Source: Methylopila capsulata
GTDB taxonomy: Bacteria; Pseudomonadota; Alphaproteobacteria; Rhizobiales; Methylopilaceae
Assembly (NCBI RefSeq): GCF_016907975.1
Contig: NZ_JAFBCY010000002.1
Span: 930,001 to 994,000 of the forward strand
Direction of reading: 5' to 3'
DNA length: 64,000 nucleotides
The translations under genes were made by a program, and so were the position numbers. This document shows positions 26,251 through 35,458 of the stretch, in pieces; positions within the stretch are counted from its first letter, which is position 1, and every line of letters starts with the position of its first letter. The notes below the pieces were generated by a model. It was not told the DNA's origin. It made no database searches and saw only the letters and a program-made list of their open reading frames with translations.

Positions 26251-26934
26251 TCAGCCTTGTGAAGCCATACGAGCGAATGTTTTTCGAGGGGCGAAGGCGC
26301 TCGCCAGGAAGGCCGCGCCCTGGCGCAGACCCTCCCCGTCGATGCCGTGCCCGAGGCCGGGCGAGAGGTGCCATTCGCAGGGAATCTCCGCCGCTCCGAG
26401 GCCGTCCGTCGCGGCGAACAGCGCGTCGATCGGAATGACCTCGTCGCGGTCGCCGTGGATCAGCAGGATCGGCGGCTTTCCCGTCGCCTCGTCCTTCAGG
26501 ACCTCCGGCGACACCAGCATGCCGGAGTAGCCGAGGATCGCCGCGGGCGGGACCTTGCGGCGCAGGCCGACGTGCAGCGCCATCATCGTGCCCTGGCTGA
26601 AACCGATCAGCGCCAGCCTGTCAGGCGCGACGCCGGTGCGCACGAGTTCGGCGTCGAGGAAAGCGTCGAGGTCGGGACGGGCGGCGATCACGCCTCGGCG
26701 GCGCTCGTCGGGGTCGCGGAACGTCAGCGGAAACCACTGCCGGCCCATGGGCGAGCCCGGAAGCAGGGAGGGCGCGTGCGGCGCGACGAAGGCCGCGTCC
26801 GGCAGCAGCAGCTGCCACTCCCGGCCGATCGCGATCAGGTCGTTTCCGTCCGCCCCGTAGCCGTGCAGGAAAACGACGAGCGCTTTGGCTTGGCCGGACG
26901 CGGGGGCGAGGCGGGGTCCGTCGATCGCGGTCAT
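26251..26934 (-). CDS. alpha/beta hydrolase (phospholipase/carboxylesterase family)
   Basis: The 227-residue protein matches the carboxylesterase/lysophospholipase family: oxyanion region VVFLHGYGADGNDLIAIG, nucleophile Ser in LIGFSQGTMMAL, Asp in LIHGDRDEVIPI and His in LSPGLGHGIDGEG complete the triad. No signal peptide is present, so it is cytoplasmic. Its start overlaps the stop of the AlkA-like gene (ATGA), placing it last in a coaA-glycosylase-esterase run. Substrate is unknown. Confidence 0.9.
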   Translation of the reverse strand: MTAIDGPRLAPASGQAKALVVFLHGYGADGNDLIAIGREWQLLLPDAAFVAPHAPSLLPGSPMGRQWFPLTFRDPDERRRGVIAARPDLDAFLDAELVRTGVAPDRLALIGFSQGTMMALHVGLRRKVPPAAILGYSGMLVSPEVLKDEATGKPPILLIHGDRDEVIPIDALFAATDGLGAAEIPCEWHLSPGLGHGIDGEGLRQGAAFLASAFAPRKTFARMASQG

Positions 26935-27614
26935 CGAAGCTCCTCGGCAGTCTCGGGTCGGTGCGGGGTCGGCGCGCCGTCGCGGCCGCCGCGGCGCTTC
27001 AGGTAATAGGCCCAGAGCAGCTGCGCCGCCACTCCCCGCAGCGGCCGCCAGCCCTCGGCCAACGCTTCGGCGGCCCGCCGGTCCGGCCGCGCCGGCAGGC
27101 CGAACGCCTCCTTCAGCGCGGCCTGCACCGCGATGTCCCCGCCGGGGAAGGCGTCGGGGCGGCCGTGGGCGAACAGCAGAAAGACGTCCGCCGTCCAGGG
27201 GCCGACGCCGGACACGCGCAGCAGCGCCGCGCGCGCTTCCGCCTCCTCCATCTGCTTCAAGGCCTCGAGGTCGAGGCCGTTCTCAACCGCGTCGCAAAGG
27301 GCCCGAACCGTCCTCAGCTTCGGGCGCGAAAGGCCTGCGGCCCGAAAGACCCCGTCCGGCGCGGCGGTGAGCGTCGCGAGGTCGAGCCGCCCCAGCGCCG
27401 CTTCCAGCCGGCCGTGGATCGCCTTCGCGGCCGCGACGGAGATGAGCTGCGAGTTGACGATCCACACCAGCCCCGCGAGATCGGGCGTCAACGTCCGGAG
27501 CGACGGCGGGTCGCAGACCGCGCGGACGGCGTCCAGCCGCGGGTCGAGCGCGCAGAGCCGGTCCAGCGCGGCGTCGAGCTGCGGCCGCGTGAGGATGCGG
27601 TCCGAGGCGATCAG
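26931..27614 (-). CDS. DNA-3-methyladenine glycosylase II-like protein (HhH-GPD), unusual start
   Basis: This HhH-GPD glycosylase should excise alkylated bases from DNA. It has the helix-hairpin-helix [20 protein letters not shown], the GPD loop [14 protein letters not shown] with the catalytic Asp, and the C-terminal [19 protein letters not shown]. Family-like sequence ([25 protein letters not shown]) continues upstream of the first conventional start (TTG, 27491), yet no ATG, GTG or TTG occurs in frame before coaA. A CTG at 27612-27614 overlaps the coaA stop as CTGA and gives 227 residues. The N-terminus is therefore uncertain. Confidence 0.8.
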   Translation of the reverse strand: MIASDRILTRPQLDAALDRLCALDPRLDAVRAVCDPPSLRTLTPDLAGLVWIVNSQLISVAAAKAIHGRLEAALGRLDLATLTAAPDGVFRAAGLSRPKLRTVRALCDAVENGLDLEALKQMEEAEARAALLRVSGVGPWTADVFLLFAHGRPDAFPGGDIAVQAALKEAFGLPARPDRRAAEALAEGWRPLRGVAAQLLWAYYLKRRGGRDGAPTPHRPETAEELR

Positions 27615-28567
27615 ATCTTCCGCAGCCGGACCTCGTCGATCCGGTGGCTGCGGCCCTTCTTCAGGATCAGGTCGGCGCGCGGCCGGGTGGGGCGGATGTT
27701 CTCGCGCAGGTTCGGTAGGTTGATGTCGGCCCAGAGCTTTTCCGCCTGCTCCATCGCCTCGGTCTTCGACACCTGGGCGTATTTGCGGAAGTAGGACTGC
27801 GGGTCGCGGAACGCGGTTTCGCGCAGCCGCATGAAGCGCTCCACGTACCAGCGGTGGAGCAGCGGCTCGTCTGCGTCGAGGAAGATGCCGAAGTCGATGA
27901 AGTCCGACACGAAGGGCGTGACGCGGCCGTTCTGGGGCTTGTCCCCGGTCTGGAGGACGTTCAGCCCCTCGATGATGACGATGTCCGGGCGGTCGATGAC
28001 CAGCTGCTCACCGCGCACCACGTCGTAGACCAGATGACTGTAGACCGGAGCGGTGACCTCGCGCTTGCCGGCCTTGATGTCGGAGATGAAGCGGATCAGC
28101 GCCTGGACGTCGTAGCTTTCCGGAAAGCCCTTGCGGTTCATCAGGCCTTCGCGCTGGAGCACCGCGTTGGGCAGCAAGAAGCCGTCGGTGGTGACGAGGT
28201 CGACCTTCGGGGTCGCCGGCCAGCGGGCGAGCAGCGCGCGCAGCACGCGTGCGGTGGTGGACTTGCCGACCGCGACCGACCCCGCCACCGCGATCACATA
28301 GGGCACCCGCGTCTCGCCGTGGCCCAGGAAGCGCTGGGTGGCGCGGAACAGCTGCTGGCGCGCGGTGACGTAGAACGCGAGCAGGCGCGAGATCGGCAGA
28401 TAGATCTGCTCGACCTCGTTCACGTCGATCGGGTCGTTGAGAGAGCTCAGGCGATCGAGATCGGCGGCGTCGAGGGTCAGCGGGGTGTCGGCGCGGAGCT
28501 TCGCCCAGTCCTGCCGGGTGAAGGTGGCGTAAGGCGAGGGATTTCGGATCCGCGGCCGGTCGTCCAT
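27611..28567 (-). CDS. coaA: type I pantothenate kinase
   Basis: CoaA phosphorylates pantothenate, the first committed step of CoA synthesis. The 318-residue protein shows Walker [15 protein letters not shown], then [29 protein letters not shown] and the late [14 protein letters not shown], all typical of type I. It shares one base with the hisE stop, continuing the his-cluster transcript, the usual hisE-coaA order in Hyphomicrobiales. Confidence 0.96.
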   Translation of the reverse strand: MDDRPRIRNPSPYATFTRQDWAKLRADTPLTLDAADLDRLSSLNDPIDVNEVEQIYLPISRLLAFYVTARQQLFRATQRFLGHGETRVPYVIAVAGSVAVGKSTTARVLRALLARWPATPKVDLVTTDGFLLPNAVLQREGLMNRKGFPESYDVQALIRFISDIKAGKREVTAPVYSHLVYDVVRGEQLVIDRPDIVIIEGLNVLQTGDKPQNGRVTPFVSDFIDFGIFLDADEPLLHRWYVERFMRLRETAFRDPQSYFRKYAQVSKTEAMEQAEKLWADINLPNLRENIRPTRPRADLILKKGRSHRIDEVRLRKI

Positions 28568-28890
28568 CAGCGCTCCCGGGAGGCCTTTTCCGCGTGGCCC
28601 GACTGCACGGTGCGGCGCTCGAGTTCGGCCATGACCTCGACGAGGTCGACCTCTCGTACCCGGAGAGCCACCAACAGGTGGTAAAGCACGTCCGCGGCCT
28701 CGGCCACGAGCTCGACCTTCGTTCCCGAGGCGGTGGCGAGCGCGGCCTCGACGCCCTCCTCCCCCAGCTTCTTGGCGCAGCGGGCGGGGCCAGCCTCCAC
28801 AAGCGAGCGGGTGTAGGACTTTTCGGCCGTGGAGGCGTCGGCGCGCTGGGCGACGATGCGGGCGAGGTCGTCGAGGGTGAAGCCGGTCAT
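28567..28890 (-). CDS. hisE: phosphoribosyl-ATP diphosphatase
   Basis: HisE hydrolyses phosphoribosyl-ATP to phosphoribosyl-AMP, the second step of histidine synthesis. The 107-residue all-alpha MazG-like protein carries [13 protein letters not shown] and the metal-binding [13 protein letters not shown], with the N-terminal [14 protein letters not shown] block. It starts seven bases after hisF and abuts coaA. HisI, the next enzyme, is not fused and not in the window. Confidence 0.95.
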   Translation of the reverse strand: MTGFTLDDLARIVAQRADASTAEKSYTRSLVEAGPARCAKKLGEEGVEAALATASGTKVELVAEAADVLYHLLVALRVREVDLVEVMAELERRTVQSGHAEKASRER

Positions 28891-28897
28891 CGCGCCC

Positions 28898-29680
28898 TCA
28901 CGCCGCCGGGTCGAGCCGGACCGGCAGGCCGGCGGCGGCCATGGCGGCCTTGGTCTCGCCGATCGTGTATTCGCCGAAGTGGAAGATCGACGCGGCGAGC
29001 ACCGCGCTCGCCCCGCCCTTGGTGACGCCTTCGACCATGTGGGCCGGCGTGCCGACGCCGCCGGAGGCCACCACCGGCACCGGCACCGCGTCCACCACCG
29101 CGCGCACCAGCGCCAGGTCGTAGCCGTGCTTGGCCCCGTCCTGGTCCATGGAGGTCAGCAGGATCTCGCCCGCGCCGAGGCTCGCGACCTCGGCGGCGTA
29201 GGCCACGGCGTCGAGGCCGGTCGGGCGGCGGCCGCCGTGGGTGAAGACCTCCCAGCGGTCGGGTTCGCCGGGCTGCGAGACCTTCTTGGCGTCGACCGCG
29301 ACCACGATCGCCTGCGCGCCGAACTTTTCGGCCGCCCGCGCGACGACGGACCGGTCGTTCACCGCGGCCGACATGATGGAGACCTTGTCGGCGCCGGCGA
29401 GCATCAGCGCGCGCACGTCCGCCACCGAGCGCACGCCGCCGCCGACCGTCACCGGCATGAAGCAGTTTTCCGCCGTACGGGCGACCACGTCGAGCAGGAT
29501 CGCCCGCTCCTCGTGGCTCGCGGTGATGTCGAGGAAGCAGAGCTCGTCGGCGCCCGCGGCGTCGTAGGCGATCGCGGCCTCCACCGGATCGCCGGCGTCG
29601 CGCAGGTCGACGAACTGGACGCCCTTGACCACGCGGCCGTCCTTGACGTCGAGGCAGGGGATGACGCGAATCTTCAGCAT
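28898..29680 (-). CDS. hisF: imidazole glycerol phosphate synthase subunit HisF
   Basis: HisF is the TIM-barrel cyclase that works with the HisH glutaminase to make IGP and AICAR. The 260-residue protein begins [20 protein letters not shown] with the first catalytic Asp, keeps [24 protein letters not shown] and the second Asp region [17 protein letters not shown]. In relatives it directly follows hisA; here a 1.9-kb block with a toxin-antitoxin pair and a histidine kinase lies between them. Confidence 0.97.
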   Translation of the reverse strand: MLKIRVIPCLDVKDGRVVKGVQFVDLRDAGDPVEAAIAYDAAGADELCFLDITASHEERAILLDVVARTAENCFMPVTVGGGVRSVADVRALMLAGADKVSIMSAAVNDRSVVARAAEKFGAQAIVVAVDAKKVSQPGEPDRWEVFTHGGRRPTGLDAVAYAAEVASLGAGEILLTSMDQDGAKHGYDLALVRAVVDAVPVPVVASGGVGTPAHMVEGVTKGGASAVLAASIFHFGEYTIGETKAAMAAAGLPVRLDPAA

Positions 29681-29765
29681 GCTTCAACGCCTTGTCGGTT
29701 CGCGCCCGCTCTGTCGCTCGCCTCGACGGCGCCGCGCTGACCGCCGCACACGGCTCCTTGCGCTG

Positions 29766-30194
29766 TCATAACACGACCAAAGCCTCGCGCCCGCCGGATA
29801 CGGCGTCCGTCGCGAGGCGGCGATCGAGGGTCGCCAGACGGCCGCCGTGCTTGACCGCGAGCGCTAAGAGATAGGTGTCGGTGATCTGCTTCGACCTGAG
29901 GAGCCGTCTGCGATCGATGCCCGCGTCCGTCAGCAGGCTGACGTCGTCCGGCCAGAATTCATGTCCCGGCCAGCGCAGCGCGGCGGCCACGGTCTCGGCG
30001 ACGATCGCGGGCGCGCCGGGCGAGTTCGGGTAGCTGGAATGTCCGACGATCCGGATCACGCCGTTCTGCGTCAAAGGGCAGGTCGCCCAACCGTCGGACG
30101 AGACATGGTCGAACCAGTCGTGGGCCATGGCGTGATCGACATGCTTGGTGTCGATCAGCGCGATCAGCACGTTGACGTCGAGCAGATGGATCAC
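29766..30194 (-). CDS. VapC-like PIN-domain toxin
   Basis: The 142-residue PIN protein has metal-binding acids at D6 (IHLLDVN), D106 (QITDTYLLALA) and D124 (LATLDRRL); the second acidic position is Q43 in CPLTQNGVIRI. This subfamily resembles VapC/TA-associated RNases. Its GTG start overlaps the antitoxin stop (GTGA), so the toxin is made only after the antitoxin is translated. The pair sits between hisA and hisF and seems inserted. hisF begins 85 bases downstream and may depend on read-through from here. Confidence 0.84.
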   Translation of the reverse strand: MIHLLDVNVLIALIDTKHVDHAMAHDWFDHVSSDGWATCPLTQNGVIRIVGHSSYPNSPGAPAIVAETVAAALRWPGHEFWPDDVSLLTDAGIDRRRLLRSKQITDTYLLALAVKHGGRLATLDRRLATDAVSGGREALVVL

Positions 30195-30418
30195 TCGAGC
30201 TCTTCACGCAGTTGGTTCACGATCTCGGTCGTGACCACCGCGTCAGGATTGCTGACCGGCAACACCGGAAACCCCGTCCGAGCGGGTGTCTGCGGTCGGT
30301 TCGTCAGGGAGCGCCGCGCGAGATCGGACAGCACCTCCCCGAGGCTCCGCCGCTCCCGTTCCGCAAGCGCTCTCACTGCGGAGAGAATGTCGTCGTCGAT
30401 GGTCAACGTGGTGCGCAT
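30191..30418 (-). CDS. ribbon-helix-helix antitoxin, CopG/VapB-like
   Basis: The 75-residue protein starts MRTTLTIDDDILSAVRALAE, a classic ribbon-helix-helix strand and helix, followed by RRSLGEVLSDLARRSL; the C-terminal tail ending in TTEIVNQLREELE is likely the toxin-binding part. It is coupled to the PIN toxin by a 4-base overlap. Three tandem 7-bp repeats just upstream (30433-30453) fit an RHH autorepression site. Confidence 0.83.
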   Translation of the reverse strand: MRTTLTIDDDILSAVRALAERERRSLGEVLSDLARRSLTNRPQTPARTGFPVLPVSNPDAVVTTEIVNQLREELE

Positions 30419-30432
30419 GCGGGGACCTCTAA

Positions 30433-30453
30433 CGCATCATGCATCACGCATCA
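30433..30453. promoter_or_regulatory. three tandem 7-bp repeats, candidate antitoxin operator
   Basis: CGCATCA, TGCATCA and CGCATCA lie head to tail with no spacing, 15-35 bases upstream of the RHH antitoxin ATG. RHH proteins typically bind cooperatively to such short repeats overlapping their own promoter. Operator function is inferred. Confidence 0.55.
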
Positions 30454-30534
30454 ACTGAGCGGCATGTTTCGCCGGAGTCTCTGCCCGACGCACATCTCGC
30501 GTCCACGCGCGCGGCGACTGACGAACCCCGCCGC

Positions 30535-31512
30535 TCAGTTGCCGGCGAGCAGGGCGCACACCGGCGCGGCCAGCGTGACCACCACCCCTTCGGGCCGATA
30601 GTCGATCTTGGCCTCGCCGCTGAGGTAGCCCGACAGCGCCCGCTCGATGACGTGCGATCCGAAGCCGCGGCGTGTGGGCGGCGAGACCGGAGGTCCGCCC
30701 GACTCGCGCCATTCGAACCGCAGCAGACCGTCTTCGAACCTCCACGTGATCTCCACGCGTCCGGACTCGGTCGACAGGGCGCCGTATTTGGTGGCGTTCG
30801 TGGCCAGTTCATGAACCGCGAGGGCGAAAGCCATCGCCGCGCGGTCGGCGAGCCGCACAGGCGGTCCCTCCACGCGGACGCGCTCCTCCAGGCCATGGGG
30901 CATCAGCACGCTGCGCGCCAGCGCGTCGAGGTCGGCCTCGGCGGACGTCGTCTTCATCAGGCTGTCCTGCGCCTTGGCGAGCGCGACGAGCCGTTCTGAA
31001 ATCTGCGCGTGGAAGGCCCGGGCGGCGTCGCCGCCCGCGCGCAGGGTCTGGCCGACAATCGCCTGGACGAGCGTGAGCAGGTTCTTGATGCGATGGTTGA
31101 GCTCGGCCGCGAGCAGCTTGTGCCGCTCCTCGCTGTCCTTGAGCGCCGTGATGTCGCGCGACACCGACAGGATCGACTCCGGGCGGCCGTCGCGGCCGAT
31201 GATCGGGCTGACCTGCACGTCCCAGTGCCGGGAATTCCCCTTGGCGGTGTTCGCAATCTCCTGAAAGCGATAGCTGCGGCCGGCCTGCGCGGCGGCGATC
31301 GCGGCCCTGGCGTGGTCGTTGCCGCCCCCGGTCCACATGTCCGGCCAGTTGCAGCCCGCCAGCTTGCTGAAATCCTCGACCTCCATGACGCGCTGTCCGC
31401 CCTCGCTCATGAAGACGAGCCGGCCGTCGAGATCGATGATCTTGATGCAGTCGTCGGAGGCGGCGAGGACGCTGCGCATGAAGCGCGCATCCCGATCGGC
31501 TGGCGTGGTCAT
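30535..31512 (-). CDS. PAS-domain HWE-type sensor histidine kinase
   Basis: The 325-residue soluble kinase has an N-terminal PAS/PAC domain (residues about 10-125; CIKIIDLDGRLVFMSEGG and ILSVSRDITALKDSE) and a HisKA_2/HWE core. The phospho-accepting His is H140 in AAELNHRIKNLLTLVQAIV; ATP-binding blocks are HELATNATKYGALS, EWRESGGPPV and GFGSHVIERALSG. HWE kinases are common in Hyphomicrobiales and often feed the general stress response or light sensing. No response regulator is adjacent, so it is an orphan. It lies within the his cluster next to the VapBC-like pair. Confidence 0.9.
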   Translation of the reverse strand: MTTPADRDARFMRSVLAASDDCIKIIDLDGRLVFMSEGGQRVMEVEDFSKLAGCNWPDMWTGGGNDHARAAIAAAQAGRSYRFQEIANTAKGNSRHWDVQVSPIIGRDGRPESILSVSRDITALKDSEERHKLLAAELNHRIKNLLTLVQAIVGQTLRAGGDAARAFHAQISERLVALAKAQDSLMKTTSAEADLDALARSVLMPHGLEERVRVEGPPVRLADRAAMAFALAVHELATNATKYGALSTESGRVEITWRFEDGLLRFEWRESGGPPVSPPTRRGFGSHVIERALSGYLSGEAKIDYRPEGVVVTLAAPVCALLAGN

Positions 31513-31616
31513 CGGGTTGCAATTCCGGCAGGCGCAACACGCGCCGCGCCCCTTCTACAAGAGCGTCAGGCCCTGCGCTGCACTTAAAAGATCCGCGCGG
31601 ACCCCCGCCGCCCCTC

Positions 31617-32366
31617 TCAGAGGGGCGCCTTCGCCCCCTGCACGAGCGCCAGCGCCTCCCGGCCGTTCAGCCGGCCGTCGTAGAGCGCCCTGCCGGTGAT
31701 GGCGCCGGCGATGGCGGCGTTCTCGGGCGCGAGCAGGCGGCGGACGTCCTCGATGTCGGCGAGGCCGCCGGAGGCGATCACAGGGATCGCGACGGCCTGG
31801 GCCAATTCGCGGGTGGACTCGAGGTTGAGACCGCCGAGCAGACCGTCGCGCGCGATGTCGGTGTAGATGATCGCGGCGACGCCGGCGTCCTCGAACCGGC
31901 GGGCGAGGTCGAGCGCCGTGGTGTCCGACAGTTCGGCCCAGCCCTGTACCGCCACGCGCCCGTCGCGGGCGTCGACGCCGACCGCGACCTTGCCCGGATG
32001 GGCCTTGGCGGCCGCCTTCACGAACTCGGGGTCGCGCACCGCCGCTGTGCCGATGATCACGCGGGCGACGCCGCGCTTCAGCCAGGCGTCGACCGCCTTC
32101 ATGTCTCGGATGCCGCCGCCAAGCTGCACGGGGACATGCGCCTGGTCGAGGATGGAGTCGACGGCCGCGGCGTTGACGCTGGCGCCGGCGAAGGCCCCGT
32201 CGAGATCGACCACATGGATCCACTCGAAACCCTCGGCCGCGAAGGTCGCGGCCTGCGCGCCGGGATCGCGGCCGTAGACGGTCGCCTGGTCCATGTCGCC
32301 CTGGCGCAGCCGGACGACCGAGCCGCCCTTGAGGTCGATCGCGGGGTAAAGGATCACGGACGCCAC
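31617..32366 (-). CDS. hisA: phosphoribosylformimino-AICAR ribotide isomerase
   Basis: HisA is the TIM-barrel isomerase acting just before HisFH. The 249-residue protein shows [20 protein letters not shown] with the catalytic Asp, [17 protein letters not shown], and [16 protein letters not shown] with the second Asp. The start is a GTG overlapping the hisH 3' end by 13 bases. The 104-base gap to the downstream kinase gene marks the break in the normally continuous hisA-hisF order. Confidence 0.96.
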   Translation of the reverse strand: MASVILYPAIDLKGGSVVRLRQGDMDQATVYGRDPGAQAATFAAEGFEWIHVVDLDGAFAGASVNAAAVDSILDQAHVPVQLGGGIRDMKAVDAWLKRGVARVIIGTAAVRDPEFVKAAAKAHPGKVAVGVDARDGRVAVQGWAELSDTTALDLARRFEDAGVAAIIYTDIARDGLLGGLNLESTRELAQAVAIPVIASGGLADIEDVRRLLAPENAAIAGAITGRALYDGRLNGREALALVQGAKAPL

Positions 32367-32989
32367 CTGACGAAGTTCGCGAGCAGAGCGAGGCCGAGGG
32401 TCTGGCTCTTCTCGGGATGGAACTGGACGCCGGCGACGTTGCCGCGCGCCACCACCGCCGTCACCTCGCCGCCGTAGGTCGCGGAGGCGACGACGTCGTC
32501 CGGGTCGTTCGGCGTGAGGTGGTAGGCGTGCAGGAAATAGGCGTGCAGACCGCCCTGCCCCAGCGCCAGCCCGTCGAGCAGGGCGTGATCGCGGTGCGGG
32601 TTGAGCGTGTTCCAGCCCATGTGCGGCACCTTCAGCCGTGCGTCGCCGGGCTCGATCCGGCGGACCCGGCCGGGAATCCAGTCGAGGCCCGGCGTCTCCT
32701 CATACTCTTCGCCTGTGGTGGCGAGCAGCTGCATGCCGATGCAGATGCCGAGAAAAGGCCGCCCGCGGCGCGTCACGACCTCATCCAGCGCCTCGCCGAG
32801 GCCGGAGGCCTGGCCGAGCGCCGTGCGGCAGTCCGGGAAGGCGCCGTCGCCGGGCAGGACCACGCGGTCGGCGGAGGCCACCTGCGCGGGATCGCTCGTC
32901 ACGACCACGCCCACGCCGCCGGCCCGTACCAGAGCCTTCTCGACCGAGCGGAGATTGCCGGCGCCGTAGTCGACGACCGCGATTGTCAC
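32354..32989 (-). CDS. hisH: imidazole glycerol phosphate synthase glutaminase subunit HisH
   Basis: HisH is the class I glutamine amidotransferase that supplies ammonia to HisF. The 211-residue protein begins [19 protein letters not shown]; the nucleophile is the Cys of [11 protein letters not shown] and the His-Glu pair is in [11 protein letters not shown] start it at the GTG 32987-32989, which overlaps the DUF2628 stop (GTGA); a longer frame upstream belongs to another reading of the DUF2628 gene. Confidence 0.95.
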   Translation of the reverse strand: MTIAVVDYGAGNLRSVEKALVRAGGVGVVVTSDPAQVASADRVVLPGDGAFPDCRTALGQASGLGEALDEVVTRRGRPFLGICIGMQLLATTGEEYEETPGLDWIPGRVRRIEPGDARLKVPHMGWNTLNPHRDHALLDGLALGQGGLHAYFLHAYHLTPNDPDDVVASATYGGEVTAVVARGNVAGVQFHPEKSQTLGLALLANFVRWRP

Positions 32990-33468
32990 CGCGCCGCTCC
33001 GGGCTGCGGAAAGAAGCTGAACGCCGGCTGCGCCGGGCGATAGGGCGCCGCGGACGGCTGCGGGCGCGCCGTCTCGCGCGGCTGGTCGGCGAGCCAGTCG
33101 GTGAAGAAGTGCGCCTCCGCCTCCTCCCGGCCGCGGGCGAAGACGCTGGCGGCATAGGAATAGCCGCGCCGCTCCAGAGCGCGGGCGCGCAGCCACGACG
33201 CCTCGAAGCCGACCGCGAGGTTCGGCAGCAGCGCGAAGACGAGCGCCGATCCGCCGCGAAGCTCCAGCCCCTGCGCGATCAGCGCGAGGACGATCTCCGC
33301 CGCGATGTAGAGAGCCAGCGCCATCCAGCAGCGGCGGTAGATCAGCCAGATCGCGGGCGCGAGGAAGGCGAGCTTATGAAAACCTTCGCGCAGCACGACG
33401 AAGCGTTCGGCGTCGTCGAGCGTGCGCGCGGCGCCGCCGGGAGGTTCGTAGATCAGCCAGGTCTGCAA
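32986..33468 (-). CDS. DUF2628 membrane protein
   Basis: The 160-residue protein matches DUF2628, a small inner-membrane family repeatedly found between hisB and hisH in Hyphomicrobiales. It opens TWLIYEPPGG, then has FHKLAFLAPAIWLIYRRCW and LALYIAAEIVLALI as hydrophobic segments, and ends in a Pro-rich tail. The start is a TTG. It overlaps hisH by four bases. Function unknown; the position looks conserved rather than functional in histidine synthesis. Confidence 0.82.
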   Translation of the reverse strand: MQTWLIYEPPGGAARTLDDAERFVVLREGFHKLAFLAPAIWLIYRRCWMALALYIAAEIVLALIAQGLELRGGSALVFALLPNLAVGFEASWLRARALERRGYSYAASVFARGREEAEAHFFTDWLADQPRETARPQPSAAPYRPAQPAFSFFPQPGAAR

Positions 33469-33490
33469 AGTGGTCAGCCTTTGAAAGACG

Positions 33491-34084
33491 TCAGTCGCCG
33501 ATGCGGCCCTTGGTCGAGGGCAGCCGGTCGCCGGCGCGCGGATCGAGCGCGAACGCCGTCTTCAGGACGCGCGCGAGCCCCTTGAAGCAGGACTCGGCGA
33601 TGTGATGGGAGTTCGCGCCGTAGAGCGTCTCCACGTGCAGCGTCACCGCCGCGTGGGTCGCGAACGCCTGGAAGAACTCCCGCACCAGCTCGGTGTCGAA
33701 CTCGCCGACCTTCTGGGTCGGAAACGCCGTGCGCCAGACCAGGAACGGCCGGCCCGAAACGTCGATCGCGACGCGGGTCAGGGTCTCGTCCATCGGCATG
33801 TGCACGTCAGCGTAGCGGGTGAGGCCCTTCATCTCGCCGAGCGCCTTGCGCACGGCCTGCCCCAACGCGATGCCGACGTCTTCCGTGACGTGGTGGAAGT
33901 CGACATGCACGTCGCCCTTCGCCCTGATCTCCATGTCGATCATGGCGTGGCGCGACAGCAGCTCCAGCATGTGGTCCAGGAAGCCGACGCCGGTCGAGAT
34001 CGTCGACGCGCCCGAGCCGTCGAGGGCGACGGAGAGCGCGATGTCGGTTTCGGCGGTCGTCCGGGTCACCTCGGCGCGGCGCAT
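33491..34084 (-). CDS. hisB: imidazoleglycerol-phosphate dehydratase
   Basis: HisB dehydrates imidazole glycerol phosphate with two Mn ions. The 197-residue protein is the monofunctional type: [19 protein letters not shown] and [17 protein letters not shown] carry metal-binding His clusters, repeated as [15 protein letters not shown] and [15 protein letters not shown]. It heads the his cluster on this strand. Upstream relatives usually meet hslV divergently; here dps lies between. Confidence 0.96.
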   Translation of the reverse strand: MRRAEVTRTTAETDIALSVALDGSGASTISTGVGFLDHMLELLSRHAMIDMEIRAKGDVHVDFHHVTEDVGIALGQAVRKALGEMKGLTRYADVHMPMDETLTRVAIDVSGRPFLVWRTAFPTQKVGEFDTELVREFFQAFATHAAVTLHVETLYGANSHHIAESCFKGLARVLKTAFALDPRAGDRLPSTKGRIGD

Positions 34085-34295
34085 GAAAGCCTCTTGAACG
34101 CCGCGAACGCAGTCGCGGATCTGTCATGGGAACGCGGGGTCGATAGCACGGCGGCGCGCCCAAGGCCAACGGGCCTCTCCCACAAGACGGCATAGCGCAT
34201 GTGCGGCGCCCGCGGACGCATATCGACGGCGTCGACTTGCCCTCTACTTGGGTCCTCACCGGCGCTTCGTCCGGTTTCATCCCGAGGTGACTGCC

Positions 34296-34820
34296 ATGGC
34301 CAAGAAACCCACCGAAGAGGTCCGGGCGCGCAAGAAGGCGGCGCTCGCAACCCCGACCGACCTCGGATCGAACGCGATCCGCGATCTCGAGGGGGCGCTG
34401 AACGCCATCCTCGCCGACACCTACGCGCTCTACCTGAAGACCAAGAATTTCCACTGGCACATGAGCGGGCCGCATTTCCGCGACTACCACCTGCTGCTCG
34501 ACGAGCAGGCCGCCGAGATTCTGGCGACGACCGACGACATCGCCGAGCGCGTGCGGAAGATCGGCGGCACGACGCTGCGCTCGATCGGACACATCTCGCG
34601 CCTGCAGCGCGTCAAGGACAACAACGCCGACTTCGTGACGCCTCAGGACATGCTGGCCGAGCTCCGGGAGGACAACCGCGACCACGTCAAACGGCTGCGC
34701 GAAGTCCACGACCTCGCCGACGAACACGAGGACGTCGCGACCGCGAGCCTGATCGAGAACTGGATCGACGAGACGGAGAAACGCGCCTGGTTCCTGTTCG
34801 AGACCAGCCGCGGCGGCTGA
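34296..34820 (+). CDS. dps: Dps-family DNA-binding ferritin-like protein
   Basis: Dps stores iron, uses peroxide as oxidant and coats DNA under starvation or oxidative stress. The 174-residue protein has the inter-subunit ferroxidase residues in [19 protein letters not shown] and LLDEQAAEI, plus a Lys/Arg-rich N-terminal tail ([15 protein letters not shown]) suited to DNA binding. The ATG at 34296 has GAGGTGA eight bases upstream. It stands alone between hisB and hslV, a pair that is adjacent in many relatives. Confidence 0.93.
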   Translation: MAKKPTEEVRARKKAALATPTDLGSNAIRDLEGALNAILADTYALYLKTKNFHWHMSGPHFRDYHLLLDEQAAEILATTDDIAERVRKIGGTTLRSIGHISRLQRVKDNNADFVTPQDMLAELREDNRDHVKRLREVHDLADEHEDVATASLIENWIDETEKRAWFLFETSRGG

Positions 34821-34909
34821 CGCCGGCGCAAGCAGCGGCGGCGACGCCCTTTTCGCCGCCGCGAGGAATGCCTACCTGTGCTCCCACGACAGTCCCTGCG
34901 GGAGCCTCC

Positions 34910-35458
34910 ATGTCCGAGATCATTCTTCACGGGACGACGATCGTGCTCGTCCGCAAGGGCGGGCGCGTCGTCATCGGGGGCGACGGCCAGGTCAGCCTCG
35001 GCCAGACGGTGATGAAGGCGACCGCCAAGAAGGTCCGGCGTATCGCCAAGGGGCAGGTCATCGCCGGCTTCGCGGGCGCGACCGCCGACGCCTTCACGCT
35101 GTTCGAGCGGCTCGAGGCCAAGCTCGAGCAACATCCCGGCCAGCTGCTGCGCGCGGCGGTGGAGCTCGCCAAGGACTGGCGCCTCGATCGTTACCTCCGC
35201 CGGCTCGAGGCGATGATGCTGGTCGCCGACAAGAACGTGGCGCTCGTCATCACGGGGACCGGCGACGTGCTGGAGCCGGAGGACGGGATCGCCGCGATCG
35301 GCTCCGGCGGCAACTACGCGCTCGCAGCGGCGCGCGCGCTGTCGGACACCGACGCGGACGCCGAGGCGATCGTGCGCAAGGCGATGAAGATCGCGGCCGA
35401 GATCTGCGTCTACACCAACGGCAACGTGACGGTTGAGAGTCTTGAGACCGTCGGCTGA
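34910..35458 (+). CDS. hslV: ATP-dependent protease subunit HslV
   Basis: HslV is the proteasome-like peptidase of the HslUV complex. After processing, the catalytic Thr is the first T of [26 protein letters not shown] and [20 protein letters not shown] are typical. The 182-residue length is normal. The gene ends inside the start of the membrane-protein gene (26-base overlap), so hslV, that gene and hslU probably form one transcript. Confidence 0.96.
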   Translation: MSEIILHGTTIVLVRKGGRVVIGGDGQVSLGQTVMKATAKKVRRIAKGQVIAGFAGATADAFTLFERLEAKLEQHPGQLLRAAVELAKDWRLDRYLRRLEAMMLVADKNVALVITGTGDVLEPEDGIAAIGSGGNYALAAARALSDTDADAEAIVRKAMKIAAEICVYTNGNVTVESLETVG

